A stretch of DNA of 64,000 nucleotides, taken from positions 37,713 through 101,712 of the forward strand of contig NZ_JAAVTO010000003.1 of the NCBI RefSeq assembly GCF_013185065.1, read 5' to 3'. This document shows positions 51,668 through 60,742 of this stretch, piece after piece (position 1 is the first letter of the stretch; every line of letters starts with the position of its first letter). The translations under genes and the position numbers were made by a program. Source of the stretch: Adlercreutzia sp. ZJ473. GTDB lineage: Bacteria; Actinomycetota; Coriobacteriia; Coriobacteriales; Eggerthellaceae. The notes beneath the pieces are model-generated. The model made no database searches. It was not told the origin of the DNA and saw nothing but the letters and a program-made list of their open reading frames with translations.

Positions 51668-52339
51668 TTACGTGCGGCTGGTTATGGCCAGCGCCGCGCG
51701 CAGCAGCACCGGCCGATCGGGCATGTTCACCTCCACGAAGGCGAGCGCCTTGTGGCGGTTCAGCTTGCGGATGCGCCCCTCGAAGCCGCGAAGCGGCCCC
51801 TCGGACACCCGCACCTGGTCACGCTCGATGACGCCCGCGCTCGGACGCAGCGTGCGCCGGCCGTCGAGAACTGACTCGAACCAGCCCTGCTCGTCCGCGG
51901 TGAGCGGCACGTACGTCGTACGCTGCTGCCCGATGAGGCGTGCCGGAAAGGAAAGGGAGCTCAGCCGCCGGTCGAGCCCGCGCGGGCTGTCTGAGACGGC
52001 GAACACGTAGCCGGGGTACAGGAGCCGCTCGACCGTGACCCACTCGCCCTGCCGCTTCTGCAGCAGCTGGACCTTGGGGACGAAGCAGTCGCGCAGGAGC
52101 TCTTCGCTGACCAGGCTCTTCAGGTCATGAGCTGCGGCTTCCTCGCGGCCCTCGTGCACACGCGCCACGTACCAGCACGCCGGCCCTATGGGACCTCCTT
52201 TGCCCGCACGTGAGGCAGACGGACCGCGCTGGGAGGCCTCGCGCACGCCCGAAGGCGAACGACGACCTGCGCGCGCACGCGTCTCGCCTCGCGAGACGGA
52301 GTGCGCTGCAACCTCTGCCGCATATGTGCTCGTGGCCAT
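51668..52339 (-). CDS. NusG-like (LoaP/UpxY type) transcription antiterminator 1
   Basis: 223 residues from ATG 52339, GGCGGAGG 5 bases upstream. A poorly structured N-terminus of about 50 residues (Ser/Arg/Ala) precedes the NGN domain: ACWYVARVHEGREEAAAHDL, LYPGYVFAVSDSPRGLDRRL, FPARLIGQQRTTYVPL; KOW part: VSEGPLRGFEGRIRKLNRHK. First gene of the 28-kb locus, with a structured leader upstream. Paralogous to the next gene but only distantly similar. Confidence 0.88.
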   Translation of the reverse strand: MATSTYAAEVAAHSVSRGETRARAGRRSPSGVREASQRGPSASRAGKGGPIGPACWYVARVHEGREEAAAHDLKSLVSEELLRDCFVPKVQLLQKRQGEWVTVERLLYPGYVFAVSDSPRGLDRRLSSLSFPARLIGQQRTTYVPLTADEQGWFESVLDGRRTLRPSAGVIERDQVRVSEGPLRGFEGRIRKLNRHKALAFVEVNMPDRPVLLRAALAITSRT

Positions 52340-52412
52340 GCGTCCTCCGCCTTCGTGCCCGCAAAAAGGCCGAGCGCTCTGGCATGGCGTCAACCCGCAA
52401 GCTCGAAGCCGC

Positions 52413-52541
52413 AAAAGGTACACTTTTTGAGAGCTCCTGACTTGCAGCTTGGCGGGATGCCGTATTAGCGCCCGACCTGCCCTTTCTTCCAAACTCAGCC
52501 AGTATAACCCTCCCCTGACAAATAGTGTACCTTTTGAGAGC
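52413..52541 (-). promoter_or_regulatory. Leader with 12-bp inverted and 10-bp direct repeats before the NusG genes
   Basis: AAAAGGTACACT (52413-52424) and its exact complement AGTGTACCTTTT (52524-52535) are 99 bases apart. The decamer TTTTGAGAGC follows each copy (52425-52434 and 52532-52541). A TATACT -10-like element is at 52501-52506 (minus strand) with no acceptable -35, so the distal copy lies where an activator would bind. Probably the control region of the whole polysaccharide operon. Confidence 0.6.
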
Positions 52542-52624
52542 AGGGAGCGTCTTCGATTGCCCGAAAGACGCGTCTGATGTCACCATCGCCAACCCGCTCA
52601 AGATGATTGTGAAGAAAATAAGAA

Positions 52625-52668
52625 GGCCGAGGGGCCCTGACAAAAACTGCGTCAGGGGCCCCTCGGCC
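52625..52668 (-). terminator. Terminator after pstB
   Basis: GGCCGAGGGGCC-CTGAC pairs with GTCAGGGGCCCCTCGGCC (one bulged base) around a 9-base loop. The minus strand then reads TTCTTATTTTC. Very strong hairpin 44 bases after the pstB stop; it closes the pst operon. Confidence 0.9.
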
Positions 52669-52711
52669 GTTGCCTATATGAGGGAGGGAAAGCCCCTCCC
52701 CTTCGTCTCTC

Positions 52712-53584
52712 TTACCCGAAGCGGCCGGCCACGTAGTCGGCGGTGCGGGGGTCGCTCGGGGTCGTGAAGATGGTGTCGGTGTCGCCCGCCTCGACCATCT
52801 CGCCGAGCAGGAAGAACGCCGTCTTGTCGGACACGCGCAGAGCCTGCAGCATGTTGTGCGTCACCATGATCACGGTGTAGCTCTTCTTGAGCTCGGCCAC
52901 CAGCTCCTCGATCTTCGCCGTGGAGATGGGGTCGAGCGCGCTCGTGGACTCGTCCATGAGCAGCACCTCGGGGCGCACCGCGAGCGCACGCGCGATGCAC
53001 AGGCGCTGCTGCTGGCCGCCCGAGAGGCCGAGCGCGTTCTTCTTCAGGCGGTCCTTCAGCTCGTCCCAGATGGCGGCGTCGCGCAGGCTCTGCTCCACGA
53101 TCTCGTCGAGCTCGGCGCGCTTCTTGATGCCGTGCGTGCGCGGGCCGAACGCCACGTTGTCGTACACGCTCATGGGGAAGGGGTTGGGCTGCTGGAACAC
53201 CATGCCCACGCGGCGGCGGAGGTCGTTCACCTCGACGTCGCGGTACGCGTCAGACCCGTCGAGCATGATGGAGCCCTCGACGCGGCAGCCCTCCACCAGG
53301 TCGTTCATGCGGTTCAGGCTCTTCAGCAGCGTCGACTTGCCGCAGCCGGACGGGCCGATGAGGGCCGTCACCTGGTTCTCCGGGAACGTGAGGCTCACGT
53401 CCTTGAGCGCGTGGAACTCCTTGTAGTACAGGTTGAGGTCGCTCACGACCATCTTGTTCGCCGCGGGAGCCGCGCCGCCCGCAGCGCCTGCGCCGGCAGC
53501 CGCGCCTGCGCTCGGCACAACCGTCGTCCTCGTTGCGCCTGCTGCCTCGCGCGTCGTCACGCGCTCCATCGTCCCGCTAGTCAT
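52712..53584 (-). CDS. pstB: Phosphate ABC transporter ATP-binding protein
   Basis: 290 residues. Walker [22 protein letters not shown]-loop [19 protein letters not shown], signature [17 protein letters not shown], Walker [22 protein letters not shown]-loop VTHNM. Typical PstB except for an N-terminal Ala/Gly/Thr-rich extension of about 44 residues; the internal ATG 53452 has no RBS, whereas ATG 53584 has GGAAG, so the extension is probably real. It overlaps pstA by 8 bases. No phoU follows. Confidence 0.96.
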   Translation of the reverse strand: MTSGTMERVTTREAAGATRTTVVPSAGAAAGAGAAGGAAPAANKMVVSDLNLYYKEFHALKDVSLTFPENQVTALIGPSGCGKSTLLKSLNRMNDLVEGCRVEGSIMLDGSDAYRDVEVNDLRRRVGMVFQQPNPFPMSVYDNVAFGPRTHGIKKRAELDEIVEQSLRDAAIWDELKDRLKKNALGLSGGQQQRLCIARALAVRPEVLLMDESTSALDPISTAKIEELVAELKKSYTVIMVTHNMLQALRVSDKTAFFLLGEMVEAGDTDTIFTTPSDPRTADYVAGRFG

Positions 53585-54524
53585 TGCCGCTTCCTTTCCT
53601 CATCTTCTTGGCAGCGAAGGTCGCCGCCGCGTTCAGAATTACCACGACCACCAGCAGCACAACCGCGGTCGCATACGTCTCGTTCACGTGCAGGCCCTCG
53701 CTGGCCAGCACGTACATGTGCACCGCAAGCGTGCGGCACGAGTCAAACACCGCCATCGCGCCGCCGGCCGCGAAGTCGGGGATCTGCGCGATGGTGCCCG
53801 CCGTGAACAGCAGCGCGGCCACCTCGCCCACGCAGCGGCCGAGGGCCAGGATCACGCCGCCCAGGATGCCGGGCACCGCGCTCGGCAGCACGCAGCGGAA
53901 CACCGTGCGCAGCCGGCCCGCGCCCAGACCGAAGCCGCCCTCGCGGTACGCGTCAGGCACGGCGATCAGCGCCTCCTCCGTGGTGCGCATCACCACGGGC
54001 AGCACCATGATGGCCAGCGTGCACGCGCCCGACAGAAGCGACAGGTTCCAGCGCAGCGCCGTCACGAAGAACAGCATGCCGAACAGGCCGTAGATGATCG
54101 ACGGGATGCCCTGGAGGGTCTCGGTGGTGGTGCGCACGATGCTCACGAAGCGCGAGCCGCGCGGCGCGTACTCCACCAGGTAGATGGCGCTTCCCACGCC
54201 GACGGGCACCGCCATCACCAGCGCGAGCGCCGCCATCATCAGCGTGCTGACGAGCGCCGGCATGAGCGACACGTTGTCAGAGGTGTACGTCCACTCGAAC
54301 AGGCTGGGCGTGAGGTAGGGCACGCCGTTCACCAGGATGTAGCCCACCAGGAAGGCCAGCACGGCCGCGGTGGCCGCCGCGCCCAGGTACACGAGCCCTC
54401 GCAGCAGCGAGCTCACCATGCGCCGACGGCGCGCGACCTCGGCCTCGCGCACGGCCCACTCCGGGCCCGTGATGCGCGACGCCGCGTTGAGCTGCGCCGC
54501 CGTCATATCCCAAGGAGCCATCAT
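53577..54524 (-). CDS. pstA: Phosphate ABC transporter permease
   Basis: 315 residues, six membrane helices. [59 protein letters not shown] (EAA loop) and [15 protein letters not shown] are PstA features. Forms the channel with PstC. Its ATG overlaps the pstC stop (ATGA). Confidence 0.95.
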   Translation of the reverse strand: MMAPWDMTAAQLNAASRITGPEWAVREAEVARRRRMVSSLLRGLVYLGAAATAAVLAFLVGYILVNGVPYLTPSLFEWTYTSDNVSLMPALVSTLMMAALALVMAVPVGVGSAIYLVEYAPRGSRFVSIVRTTTETLQGIPSIIYGLFGMLFFVTALRWNLSLLSGACTLAIMVLPVVMRTTEEALIAVPDAYREGGFGLGAGRLRTVFRCVLPSAVPGILGGVILALGRCVGEVAALLFTAGTIAQIPDFAAGGAMAVFDSCRTLAVHMYVLASEGLHVNETYATAVVLLVVVVILNAAATFAAKKMRKGSGND

Positions 54525-55381
54525 CGCGCCTCGCCTCGCTTCTTAATCACGTTGAACAGCATCGTTATCAGCAGGATGAACACGAACAGCACCACGCCCG
54601 TGGCGATGAGCGCGCCGCGGTGGAGGTCGGCGGCGTAGCCCATCTCGAGCACGATGTTCGCCGTCATGGTGCGCACGCCGTCGAAGATGGAGCCGGGGAT
54701 CACCGCTTGGTTTCCTGCGACCATGATGACGGCCATCGTCTCGCCGATCGCACGGCCCACGCCGAGCACGATGGCGGCCATGATGCCCGAGGCGGCCGCG
54801 GGGACCACCACGCGGAACACCGAGTGCTCGTGGTCAGCGCCGAGCGCCAGCGCGCCCTCGTAGTACTTCTGCGGCACGGCGTCGAGCGCGCTCTGCGCCA
54901 CGGTGATGATGGTGGGCAGGATCATGATGCCCAGAAGCAGCGCCGCCGCCAGAAGCGAGAGGCCGCGCCCGGGCAGGTAGTCGCGGATGAGCGGCACGAT
55001 GACCACCAGGCCGAAGAAGCCGTACACGACGCTCGGGATGCCTGCGAGCAGCTCGACGCCGGGCTTGAGCGCGGCCGCCACGCGCCCGCTCGCGAAGCGC
55101 GAGAGGAACACGGCGCACAGAAAGCCCGCGGGAACGCCCACCAGCATGGCGCCCGCCGTCACGTAGATGGAGCCGATGATCATGGGGAAGATGCCGTACA
55201 GGTCGTTCGCCGGACGCCACGTGGTTCCGAGGAGGAACTCGGGGATTCCGATCTGCGCCATGGCGGGCAGGCCGTTCGCGAACAAGAACACGCAGATCAG
55301 AGCTACGGCCAGCACCGAAACGGCCGCTGCGCCCACGAAGAGCGCTCGCGCAAACCCCTCCTTCACAGCAGATTGAGACAT
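54521..55381 (-). CDS. pstC: Phosphate ABC transporter permease
   Basis: 286 residues, six membrane helices. GIPEFLLGTTWRPANDLYGI, VGVPAGFLCAVFLSRFASG, LLAGIPSVVYGFFGLVVIVP and GVGRAIGETMAVIMVAGNQA are classical PstC. RBS AAAGGAAA before ATG. Separated from pstS by 290 bases containing a terminator-like hairpin, so expression is expected to be lower than that of pstS. Confidence 0.95.
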   Translation of the reverse strand: MSQSAVKEGFARALFVGAAAVSVLAVALICVFLFANGLPAMAQIGIPEFLLGTTWRPANDLYGIFPMIIGSIYVTAGAMLVGVPAGFLCAVFLSRFASGRVAAALKPGVELLAGIPSVVYGFFGLVVIVPLIRDYLPGRGLSLLAAALLLGIMILPTIITVAQSALDAVPQKYYEGALALGADHEHSVFRVVVPAAASGIMAAIVLGVGRAIGETMAVIMVAGNQAVIPGSIFDGVRTMTANIVLEMGYAADLHRGALIATGVVLFVFILLITMLFNVIKKRGEAR

Positions 55382-55619
55382 GATTTCCTTTCGTTCGATG
55401 TGCTGAAGCCCTAGACGGTTCTGAGAGCCCGCCCCTCATCAGGGAGCAAGGAGGCCCTTTGGTTCGAGAGCCTGCCCCGGCAGGGGCGCAGGGCGAAGAA
55501 ACGACAGAGGGCGGGGGATGTCCCGCGCGCCCTCGCTGCTTCCGGAGGCCCGCCCCGCCAGGGTGCCTAGACGCGAAGCCCTGGCAGAGATGGAGAGGGG
55601 CGGGCAAGAGCAAGACTCA

Positions 55620-55649
55620 GGGGCAGGCCGCCGGGAATCGGCCTGCCCC
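55620..55649 (-). terminator. Attenuating hairpin between pstS and pstC
   Basis: Perfect 11-bp stem GGGGCAGGCCG (55620-55630) with CGGCCTGCCCC (55639-55649) and an 8-base loop, 22 bases after pstS on the minus strand. No long T-run, so read-through is plausible. A second GC-rich hairpin lies near 55466-55485. The gap 55382-55671 holds no gene. Confidence 0.65.
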
Positions 55650-55671
55650 CACTCACAGGGGAGAGCTGTTG

Positions 55672-56592
55672 CTAGGCGATCTCGGACCAGTCGGTGATCT
55701 CGCCGGTGTAGATCTTCATGACCTGCTCGGAGGTGAGCTCGTCGATGGTGGAGTCAGGGGAGACCACCACGGCGATGCCGTCCTGGGCGATGACCGTGGC
55801 CACGACGCCCTTGGCGGTCTCGGAGTCCTTGAGCTCACGGGACGCCATGCCGATGTCGCAGGTGCCCTCGGTCGCCATGTTCACGCCGGTGGTGGAGTCG
55901 GACTGCTGCACCTCGACGGTCACGTCAGGGTTGACCGCCTTGTAAGCCTCGGCGAGCTTCTCCATGACCGGGGTCACGGAAGAGGAGCCGGCCACGACGA
56001 CCTTGCCGGAGATGCCGCTGGCGGTGTAGGCCGCCGCGCCGTCGGCCACGGCGATGTAGCCCGCGTCCTCGACGACCTTCTGGCCGTCAGCGCTCATGAT
56101 GAACGTCATGAAGTCCTGCGCCACGGCGGAGAGCTCGGACTTCGTCACCACGTTGAAGGGACGGGCGATCTTGTACTCGCCGCTCTTCACGTTGGCGGCC
56201 GACGCCTCGGCGCCGTCGATCTTGAGCGCCTTCACGGTGTCGTTCAGCGAGCCGAGCGAGATGTAGCCGATGCCGTTCGGGTCACCGGCAACCGACGTCA
56301 TCATGACGGAGGTGGAGTTGGTGATGGCGGCGGAGGGGGTGGTCATGTCAACCTTGGTGCCCGAAGCGTCCTTCTGCTCGATGCCGAACAGCTCGATGAA
56401 CGCGCCGCGCGTGCCAGAGCCGTCCTCGCGCGAGTACACCGAGATCTCGCCCGACGCGGCGCTGCCGCTGGCGGACGAGGCCGAGCTGTCGCTGGAGCTG
56501 GAGCTTCCGCTGTCGGAGCTGCAGCCCGTGATGGCGAATGCGCCGAGCGCCAGCGCGGCGACGAGCGCGATTCCCAAAATACGTTTCTTCAC
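55672..56592 (-). CDS. pstS: Phosphate-binding lipoprotein
   Basis: 306 residues from GTG 56592 with AAAGGGAAAG in front. Lipoprotein signal peptide: KKRILGIALVAALALGAFA followed by lipobox ITGC. A Ser-rich linker leads to the binding domain with SREDGSGTRGAFIELFG (phosphate-contacting loop), AGSSSVTPVMEKLAEAYKAV and GMASRELKDSE. Captures phosphate outside the membrane and feeds PstCA. Note that the order of the two PstS half motifs is reversed relative to the Escherichia coli protein as I read it: the AGSSSVTP loop, usually N-terminal, is encoded after the GSGTRGAF loop only if the strand is misread; in the translated protein GSGTRGAF comes first, which is unusual. Confidence 0.9.
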   Translation of the reverse strand: MKKRILGIALVAALALGAFAITGCSSDSGSSSSSDSSASSASGSAASGEISVYSREDGSGTRGAFIELFGIEQKDASGTKVDMTTPSAAITNSTSVMMTSVAGDPNGIGYISLGSLNDTVKALKIDGAEASAANVKSGEYKIARPFNVVTKSELSAVAQDFMTFIMSADGQKVVEDAGYIAVADGAAAYTASGISGKVVVAGSSSVTPVMEKLAEAYKAVNPDVTVEVQQSDSTTGVNMATEGTCDIGMASRELKDSETAKGVVATVIAQDGIAVVVSPDSTIDELTSEQVMKIYTGEITDWSEIA

Positions 56593-56715
56593 GTTCTTTC
56601 CCTTTCATCTTCGTGCGGCGCCGAGCCCCATGCCCGCTGCCGCATCGCGCGCCAAGGCACGCGATCTGAAACCTGCAAGCACCATGATCGGGGGGCGCGA
56701 TCAAAAAAAGGTCAG

Positions 56716-56759
56716 GCAAAAGGAAAGCCCAGGTAAAGGCTGGCGTAAGAAATGTAAAG
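56716..56759 (-). promoter_or_regulatory. Pho-box-like direct repeats upstream of pstS
   Basis: On the minus strand the half-sites CTTTAC, CTTACG, CTTTAC and CTTTCC begin about every 11 bases. Tandem 11-bp repeats are how PhoB/PhoP-type regulators bind. The box is about 125 bases before the pstS start. The candidate regulator is encoded at 13531-14235. Confidence 0.6.
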
Positions 56760-56780
56760 TTTGGGAAGCGAAAAACAGGA

Positions 56781-56810
56781 GAGCCGCTGCCCGGCTGCGG
56801 GCGGCGGCTC
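56781..56810 (-). terminator. Terminator after the LAKTG surface-protein gene
   Basis: GAGCCGCTGCCCG pairs with CGGGCGGCGGCTC (one G-T pair) with a 4-base loop, followed on the minus strand by TCCTGTTTTT. It lies about 150 bases after the surface-protein stop and just before the pstS control region, insulating the two. Confidence 0.8.
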
Positions 56811-56880
56811 TGATCTGACGTGCTGTTTCTCGTGCGCTGGCGGCTTTGCGGGCCAGCTGCGCTGCCGCTTGAGGCAGCCA

Positions 56881-56939
56881 CGCGGGGTTGCGCTGCGCCT
56901 CTTAGGCCGGTTGCGCGGGGTTGCGCTGCGCCTCTTAGG
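56881..56939. repeat. Two 26-bp direct repeats
   Basis: A 26-base unit starting CGCGGGGTTGCGCTGCGCCT occurs at 56881-56906 and 56914-56939 (33-base period). It lies between the surface-protein stop and its terminator. No function evident. Confidence 0.75.
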
Positions 56940-56958
56940 GCGGCGGCGCTACCTCAGG

Positions 56959-59208
56959 TTACCGCGTGCTGCGCCTGCGAAAAGCGGCGACGACGCACAC
57001 GGCGGCGGCGGCAAGCGCCACGGCGAAGGCCGCGAGGGCAGCCACGGACACGGGGTCGCCCGTCTTGGCGAGCGCCATGGCGGCAGGCTTCTTCGCGTCA
57101 GCGGGCTGGTCGGTCGCAGGCTGGTCGGTCGTAGGGCCGGCGGGCTGACCGCCGGCGTCAGGGCCTGCGGGCTGGCCGCCAGGCACGACGGGCTGCCCGC
57201 CAGGCGCAACGTCCTCGTAGGCGAGCGCATAGGTGGAGAAGAGGTCGGTCTCGAAGGTGGCGAAGCCGTCCTTGACGGTTGTGGCAAGCCTCTCCGCCTT
57301 GCCGTCGTGGACGCGGACCACGTAGAACGTGCGGCCGTCCTTCACGAGGTCGGCCGGGATGGCGACCGTGAACTTGACGGGCTCGTCCAGCTTGTTGATG
57401 ACGCCGATCTCCTTGTTCCCGGCCTTCAGGATGACGGACAGGTCGAGGTACTGGGCTATCTCGCCGCCCTCAGTGACGACGGCTGCGACCTTGTCCTTGT
57501 CGCCTGCGGAAACATCCTCGGGCAGGACGGGCGTGGCCTCGACGACCACGTCGATGGTCTGGCCGGCCTGGACCGCCTGCTGAACGGCCTCGTAGGTCTC
57601 CGCGCTCACGACGCCCTCCTTGACGAGCTCAGCCTCCGCGGCAGGCTTCCCGATGTCGCCTATCGCAGCCTCGACCACGGAGCTCGCAGTGCTCGCGGCA
57701 ACCTCTGCGGCGGCAGTCTCCTCAGTGGCGTCAACGTCACCCTCGCCCTCGACGGACACGGGCACGTAGGTCGGGTCGACGGCGGCACACACGGAGCACG
57801 CGCCCTCGACGAACTTGTGAGGCTCAGCCTCGCCCACCTTCACGTCGCAGACGTCGCAGAGAGCCCAATGAGAAGCCCAGTCAGAGCCCCACTTGCCACC
57901 CTCGGTCTTGTGGCCTGCGGCGGGAACTACGGTGCCTTCCAGCGTTACCTCCTGCGTGCAGGCTTCGTCGCTGTAATACTTACCGCAGATCGAGCAATGC
58001 CAGTAGGCGATGTTGCCCGCCTCCGTGCAGGTTGCCTTCTTCTCGTCCGTCTTGACGGCGCGGTGCGTCGCCGTCACCTGGCCTCCGTTCTCCACGGCCT
58101 TGCCGTTGACCGTGATGGCAGCGCCCGTGCTGTTGGTGATCTGCACGCCTTCCGCGACGGTAATGTCCGCAGCATGCTGGTAGAACGTCAGGGCGTCTCC
58201 GGCTACCGCGCCTTCCACGAAAGCCGTCGCGCCAGCTCCCACTTTATATAACGCAGCTTTCTGCACGACGGGGATGCTGGCCTCGACGTAGCCCACCGGG
58301 CTGTCGGCGAAGGTACCTCCGGTAATTTTCACCAATTCCGTCGCCGTAACATCGCCGAGCTTTCCGACGAGGGCAGCAGTGTTCGTCCCTTCGAAATATC
58401 CGCCGGCTACATGCACCTGGCCAGCAGTCGTGTCGCTGGTATACCGCTTTCCTGCCACGATAGGAACTTTCTTAGACGTTACGGCAGCCTGCGAGCTAGC
58501 AGGAAACTCGACTACAGCCATATGCCTCGAGACGACACCATAGGTACCTGCGTTGAACACGCCCCCGTTCACCGTGGTAGTCCCACTCGTAACGCTGATG
58601 GCGCTGCAGTTGCTCTCGAACGTGCCTCCGTTTATGACGGTTTCCACCCCCGCCACGGCGGAGCCGATCACGCCAGTTGTCGAATTGCTTTCGTGTATCT
58701 GCGCCTCAAAAGTGCCGCTCTCGATGGTGAGCTTCCTCTGGTTGATGACAGCCCCAAACGCAGCTTTGTCATTGGAGCTTGTGTCCATGAAGATCTTGCC
58801 TCTGCCGGCTGAGTCCCTGATGGTCAGGTTGCAGCCAGACTGGACGGCTATCGTAGTTGAGCTGATGGTACGGCCGTTCAGGTCCAGCACCATCACGTCA
58901 TCCGGGGCCGCCAACACGTCACCGAATGTAATCGGCTGCTTTCCGTTAGGGAAATTGAAGTTCTTCAAAAGCTTGACCGTGGTGACATCATCGGCCTTCG
59001 TGATCTCGATTGCGCCTTCACCCGCCCACGTATTCAACTCCTCTTGCGTGGTGTCTTTCGTGATCGTCCTTCCGGTTGTGGCCGTAGCCGTCTCGCCTGC
59101 CGCCCAGGCGCTCTGCGGCAGGGCCGCGCACAACGCGAGCGCGCAGGCTACGAGCAGCGCCGCCAGCCCCAGCGCCAAGAATCCCTTGGCCTTCCGTGTG
59201 TTCTCCAT
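56959..59208 (-). CDS. Sortase-anchored surface protein with LAKTG motif
   Basis: 749 residues from ATG 59208. Signal peptide (KGFLALGLAALLVACALALC... AWAA). Residues about 60-390 have parallel beta-helix character, with repeated GG(T/V)F elements (INGGTFESN, VNGGVFNAG, ITGGTFADS). Next are Cys-rich segments (CTEAGNIAYWHCSICGKYY, HWALCDVCDV) common in surface proteins of gut anaerobes, and a large beta-rich domain. C-terminus: L713-A-K-T-G, hydrophobic helix, RRRSTR, the sortase signal. Likely adhesin or structural protein; no enzymatic motif. No sortase gene is in this window. Confidence 0.85.
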   Translation of the reverse strand: MENTRKAKGFLALGLAALLVACALALCAALPQSAWAAGETATATTGRTITKDTTQEELNTWAGEGAIEITKADDVTTVKLLKNFNFPNGKQPITFGDVLAAPDDVMVLDLNGRTISSTTIAVQSGCNLTIRDSAGRGKIFMDTSSNDKAAFGAVINQRKLTIESGTFEAQIHESNSTTGVIGSAVAGVETVINGGTFESNCSAISVTSGTTTVNGGVFNAGTYGVVSRHMAVVEFPASSQAAVTSKKVPIVAGKRYTSDTTAGQVHVAGGYFEGTNTAALVGKLGDVTATELVKITGGTFADSPVGYVEASIPVVQKAALYKVGAGATAFVEGAVAGDALTFYQHAADITVAEGVQITNSTGAAITVNGKAVENGGQVTATHRAVKTDEKKATCTEAGNIAYWHCSICGKYYSDEACTQEVTLEGTVVPAAGHKTEGGKWGSDWASHWALCDVCDVKVGEAEPHKFVEGACSVCAAVDPTYVPVSVEGEGDVDATEETAAAEVAASTASSVVEAAIGDIGKPAAEAELVKEGVVSAETYEAVQQAVQAGQTIDVVVEATPVLPEDVSAGDKDKVAAVVTEGGEIAQYLDLSVILKAGNKEIGVINKLDEPVKFTVAIPADLVKDGRTFYVVRVHDGKAERLATTVKDGFATFETDLFSTYALAYEDVAPGGQPVVPGGQPAGPDAGGQPAGPTTDQPATDQPADAKKPAAMALAKTGDPVSVAALAAFAVALAAAAVCVVAAFRRRSTR

Positions 59209-59391
59209 TTTCGTGCTCCGTTTTCTGCGCCGACGTGCCAGGCGCACTCGACTCCCCATCAAACGCGTCGACAGCAATCTCCTGCTGTCTCTGCTTTCAA
59301 TATAGGGCGCCGCCAAAAACAAAGCAAGCATAATCGAGCGTTTTTTCGTAATGAACGATCTACATTTATAGAAATTTGAGGAGAAATACTC

Positions 59392-60186
59392 TTAGCTTGC
59401 GTGCACGAAGGGGGCGATGGCTCGCAGGGCGGCGTCCTTGGCGAAGACGGCCTGGGCGGAGTCGGCTATAGTGAGGGTGAGGGTCCCCCGGTAGCCGTAG
59501 TCGGTCACCTCCGTGAATACGGTGCGGGCGGGCTTCTCCACCTCGCACACCTGCGCCACGGCGGCGCCGGCCGCCTGCTCCATGTCAGAGGCGATGCGCT
59601 CGAGGCTCTCGCCGGCCGCCGTCACCACCACGGGGATGACGATCACCGACACGGGGCGCAGCTTCACGAGCGCCGTCTTGTTGATGACCGAGTTCGGCAC
59701 CACGATGCGCTCGCCCACGGCGTTCTCGATGGTGGTGTGCCGCCACGTGACGTCGCGCACGATGCCGCGCTGGCCGCCCACGTCGATGTGGTCGCCCGGC
59801 TCCACGAGCCCGGTGATGCTCACCTGCAGGCCGCCGATCAGGTTCGCCAGCGTGTCTTGGAAGCCGAGCGAGATGGCGATGCCGCCGATGCCGAGCGCCG
59901 TCACGGCCGCGCTCACGTCCACGTTGAAGCAGCTCGACAGCACCACGCTCGCGCCGACGCACCAGACCACCACGCGCGCGATGTTGATGAAGATGCTCGA
60001 CGAGGGCAGAGGCGAGCTGTCGTGGCTCAGCAGGTGCCGCAGGAACTTCGTGACCACATGCGCGAGCACGGCCGTGAACACCGCCGCCAGCACCACCGTG
60101 ATCAGCGTGCTCAGCCACTCCACTCCCACGATGCCCTGTATGAAGTCGTGCAGGCCCTCAGTCTGCTCCTCGGGGTTAAGCTCCAT
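59392..60186 (-). CDS. mscS: Small-conductance mechanosensitive channel, MscS family
   Basis: 264 residues, three membrane helices. The pore-lining helix and following segment are VSAAVTALGIGGIAISLGFQ then DTLANLIGGLQVSITGLVEP, followed by GDHIDVGGQRGIVRDVTWRH and the cytoplasmic beta domain (VVPNSVINKTALVKLRP). Releases solutes on hypo-osmotic shock. It is 18 bases after nrdG and likely co-transcribed with nrdDG. Confidence 0.93.
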   Translation of the reverse strand: MELNPEEQTEGLHDFIQGIVGVEWLSTLITVVLAAVFTAVLAHVVTKFLRHLLSHDSSPLPSSSIFINIARVVVWCVGASVVLSSCFNVDVSAAVTALGIGGIAISLGFQDTLANLIGGLQVSITGLVEPGDHIDVGGQRGIVRDVTWRHTTIENAVGERIVVPNSVINKTALVKLRPVSVIVIPVVVTAAGESLERIASDMEQAAGAAVAQVCEVEKPARTVFTEVTDYGYRGTLTLTIADSAQAVFAKDAALRAIAPFVHAS

Positions 60187-60204
60187 GATGACTGGTCACC
60201 TCCG

Positions 60205-60741
60205 CTACCACGAGGGGGGCTTCTGGGGGACGAAGCTCGGAGGCTCCCACGTGACCACCCGGCCCGCGGCGCGCGTGGCCGCGACGTCGATCAGGCGCTG
60301 GTTGGACGAGCCGCACCACTTGAGGGAGAGCGACTTGCGCGCCTGCACGAAGGGGCCGTCCACCAGCACGTCGACGTTGTCCAAGAGCTCGCGCACGGCG
60401 GCTTCATGCTCGGCGAGGCGCACCAGGTCCTCGTAGAGGTAGCCGGTGTACGCCCAGACGCCGTAGCCCTCCCCCTTCAGCTGGCGCGCCAGGTGCGCGC
60501 AGGCCGCCGCCTGCTCGAACGGCTCCCCGCCCGACAGCGTCACGTCGTGCACCAGGCCGTTCGCGCGGATGTCGGCCAGCACCGCGTCGGTGGTGGTGAG
60601 CGTGCCGCCCTCGCGCGGCTGGCTCTCGGGGTTGTGGCATCCCGGGCAGGCGTGCGAGCAGCCCTGCACGAACACGGCATAGCGCAGCCCCGGCCCATCC
60701 ACGATGGAGTCCGGGACCGCGCCGTAAAGGTTGATGTCCAT
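60205..60741 (-). CDS. nrdG: Anaerobic ribonucleotide reductase activating protein
   Basis: 178 residues. Radical-SAM cluster motif C-x3-C-x2-C in VFQGC... here as VQGCSHACPGCHNPESQ, followed by TLSGGEPFEQAAACAHLARQ and VWAYTGYLYEDLVRLAE. It generates the glycyl radical on NrdD using S-adenosylmethionine and a 4Fe-4S cluster. Starts one base after the nrdD stop. Confidence 0.96.
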   Translation of the reverse strand: MDINLYGAVPDSIVDGPGLRYAVFVQGCSHACPGCHNPESQPREGGTLTTTDAVLADIRANGLVHDVTLSGGEPFEQAAACAHLARQLKGEGYGVWAYTGYLYEDLVRLAEHEAAVRELLDNVDVLVDGPFVQARKSLSLKWCGSSNQRLIDVAATRAAGRVVTWEPPSFVPQKPPSW

Positions 60742-60742
60742 G

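Noticed and set aside
55672..56592. Circular permutation or domain swap in PstS
   Set aside because: I noted that the GSGTRGAF-like loop precedes the AGSSSVTP-like loop in the translated protein, but the protein appears to be a PstS made of two similar lobes and without an alignment this cannot be called a rearrangement.
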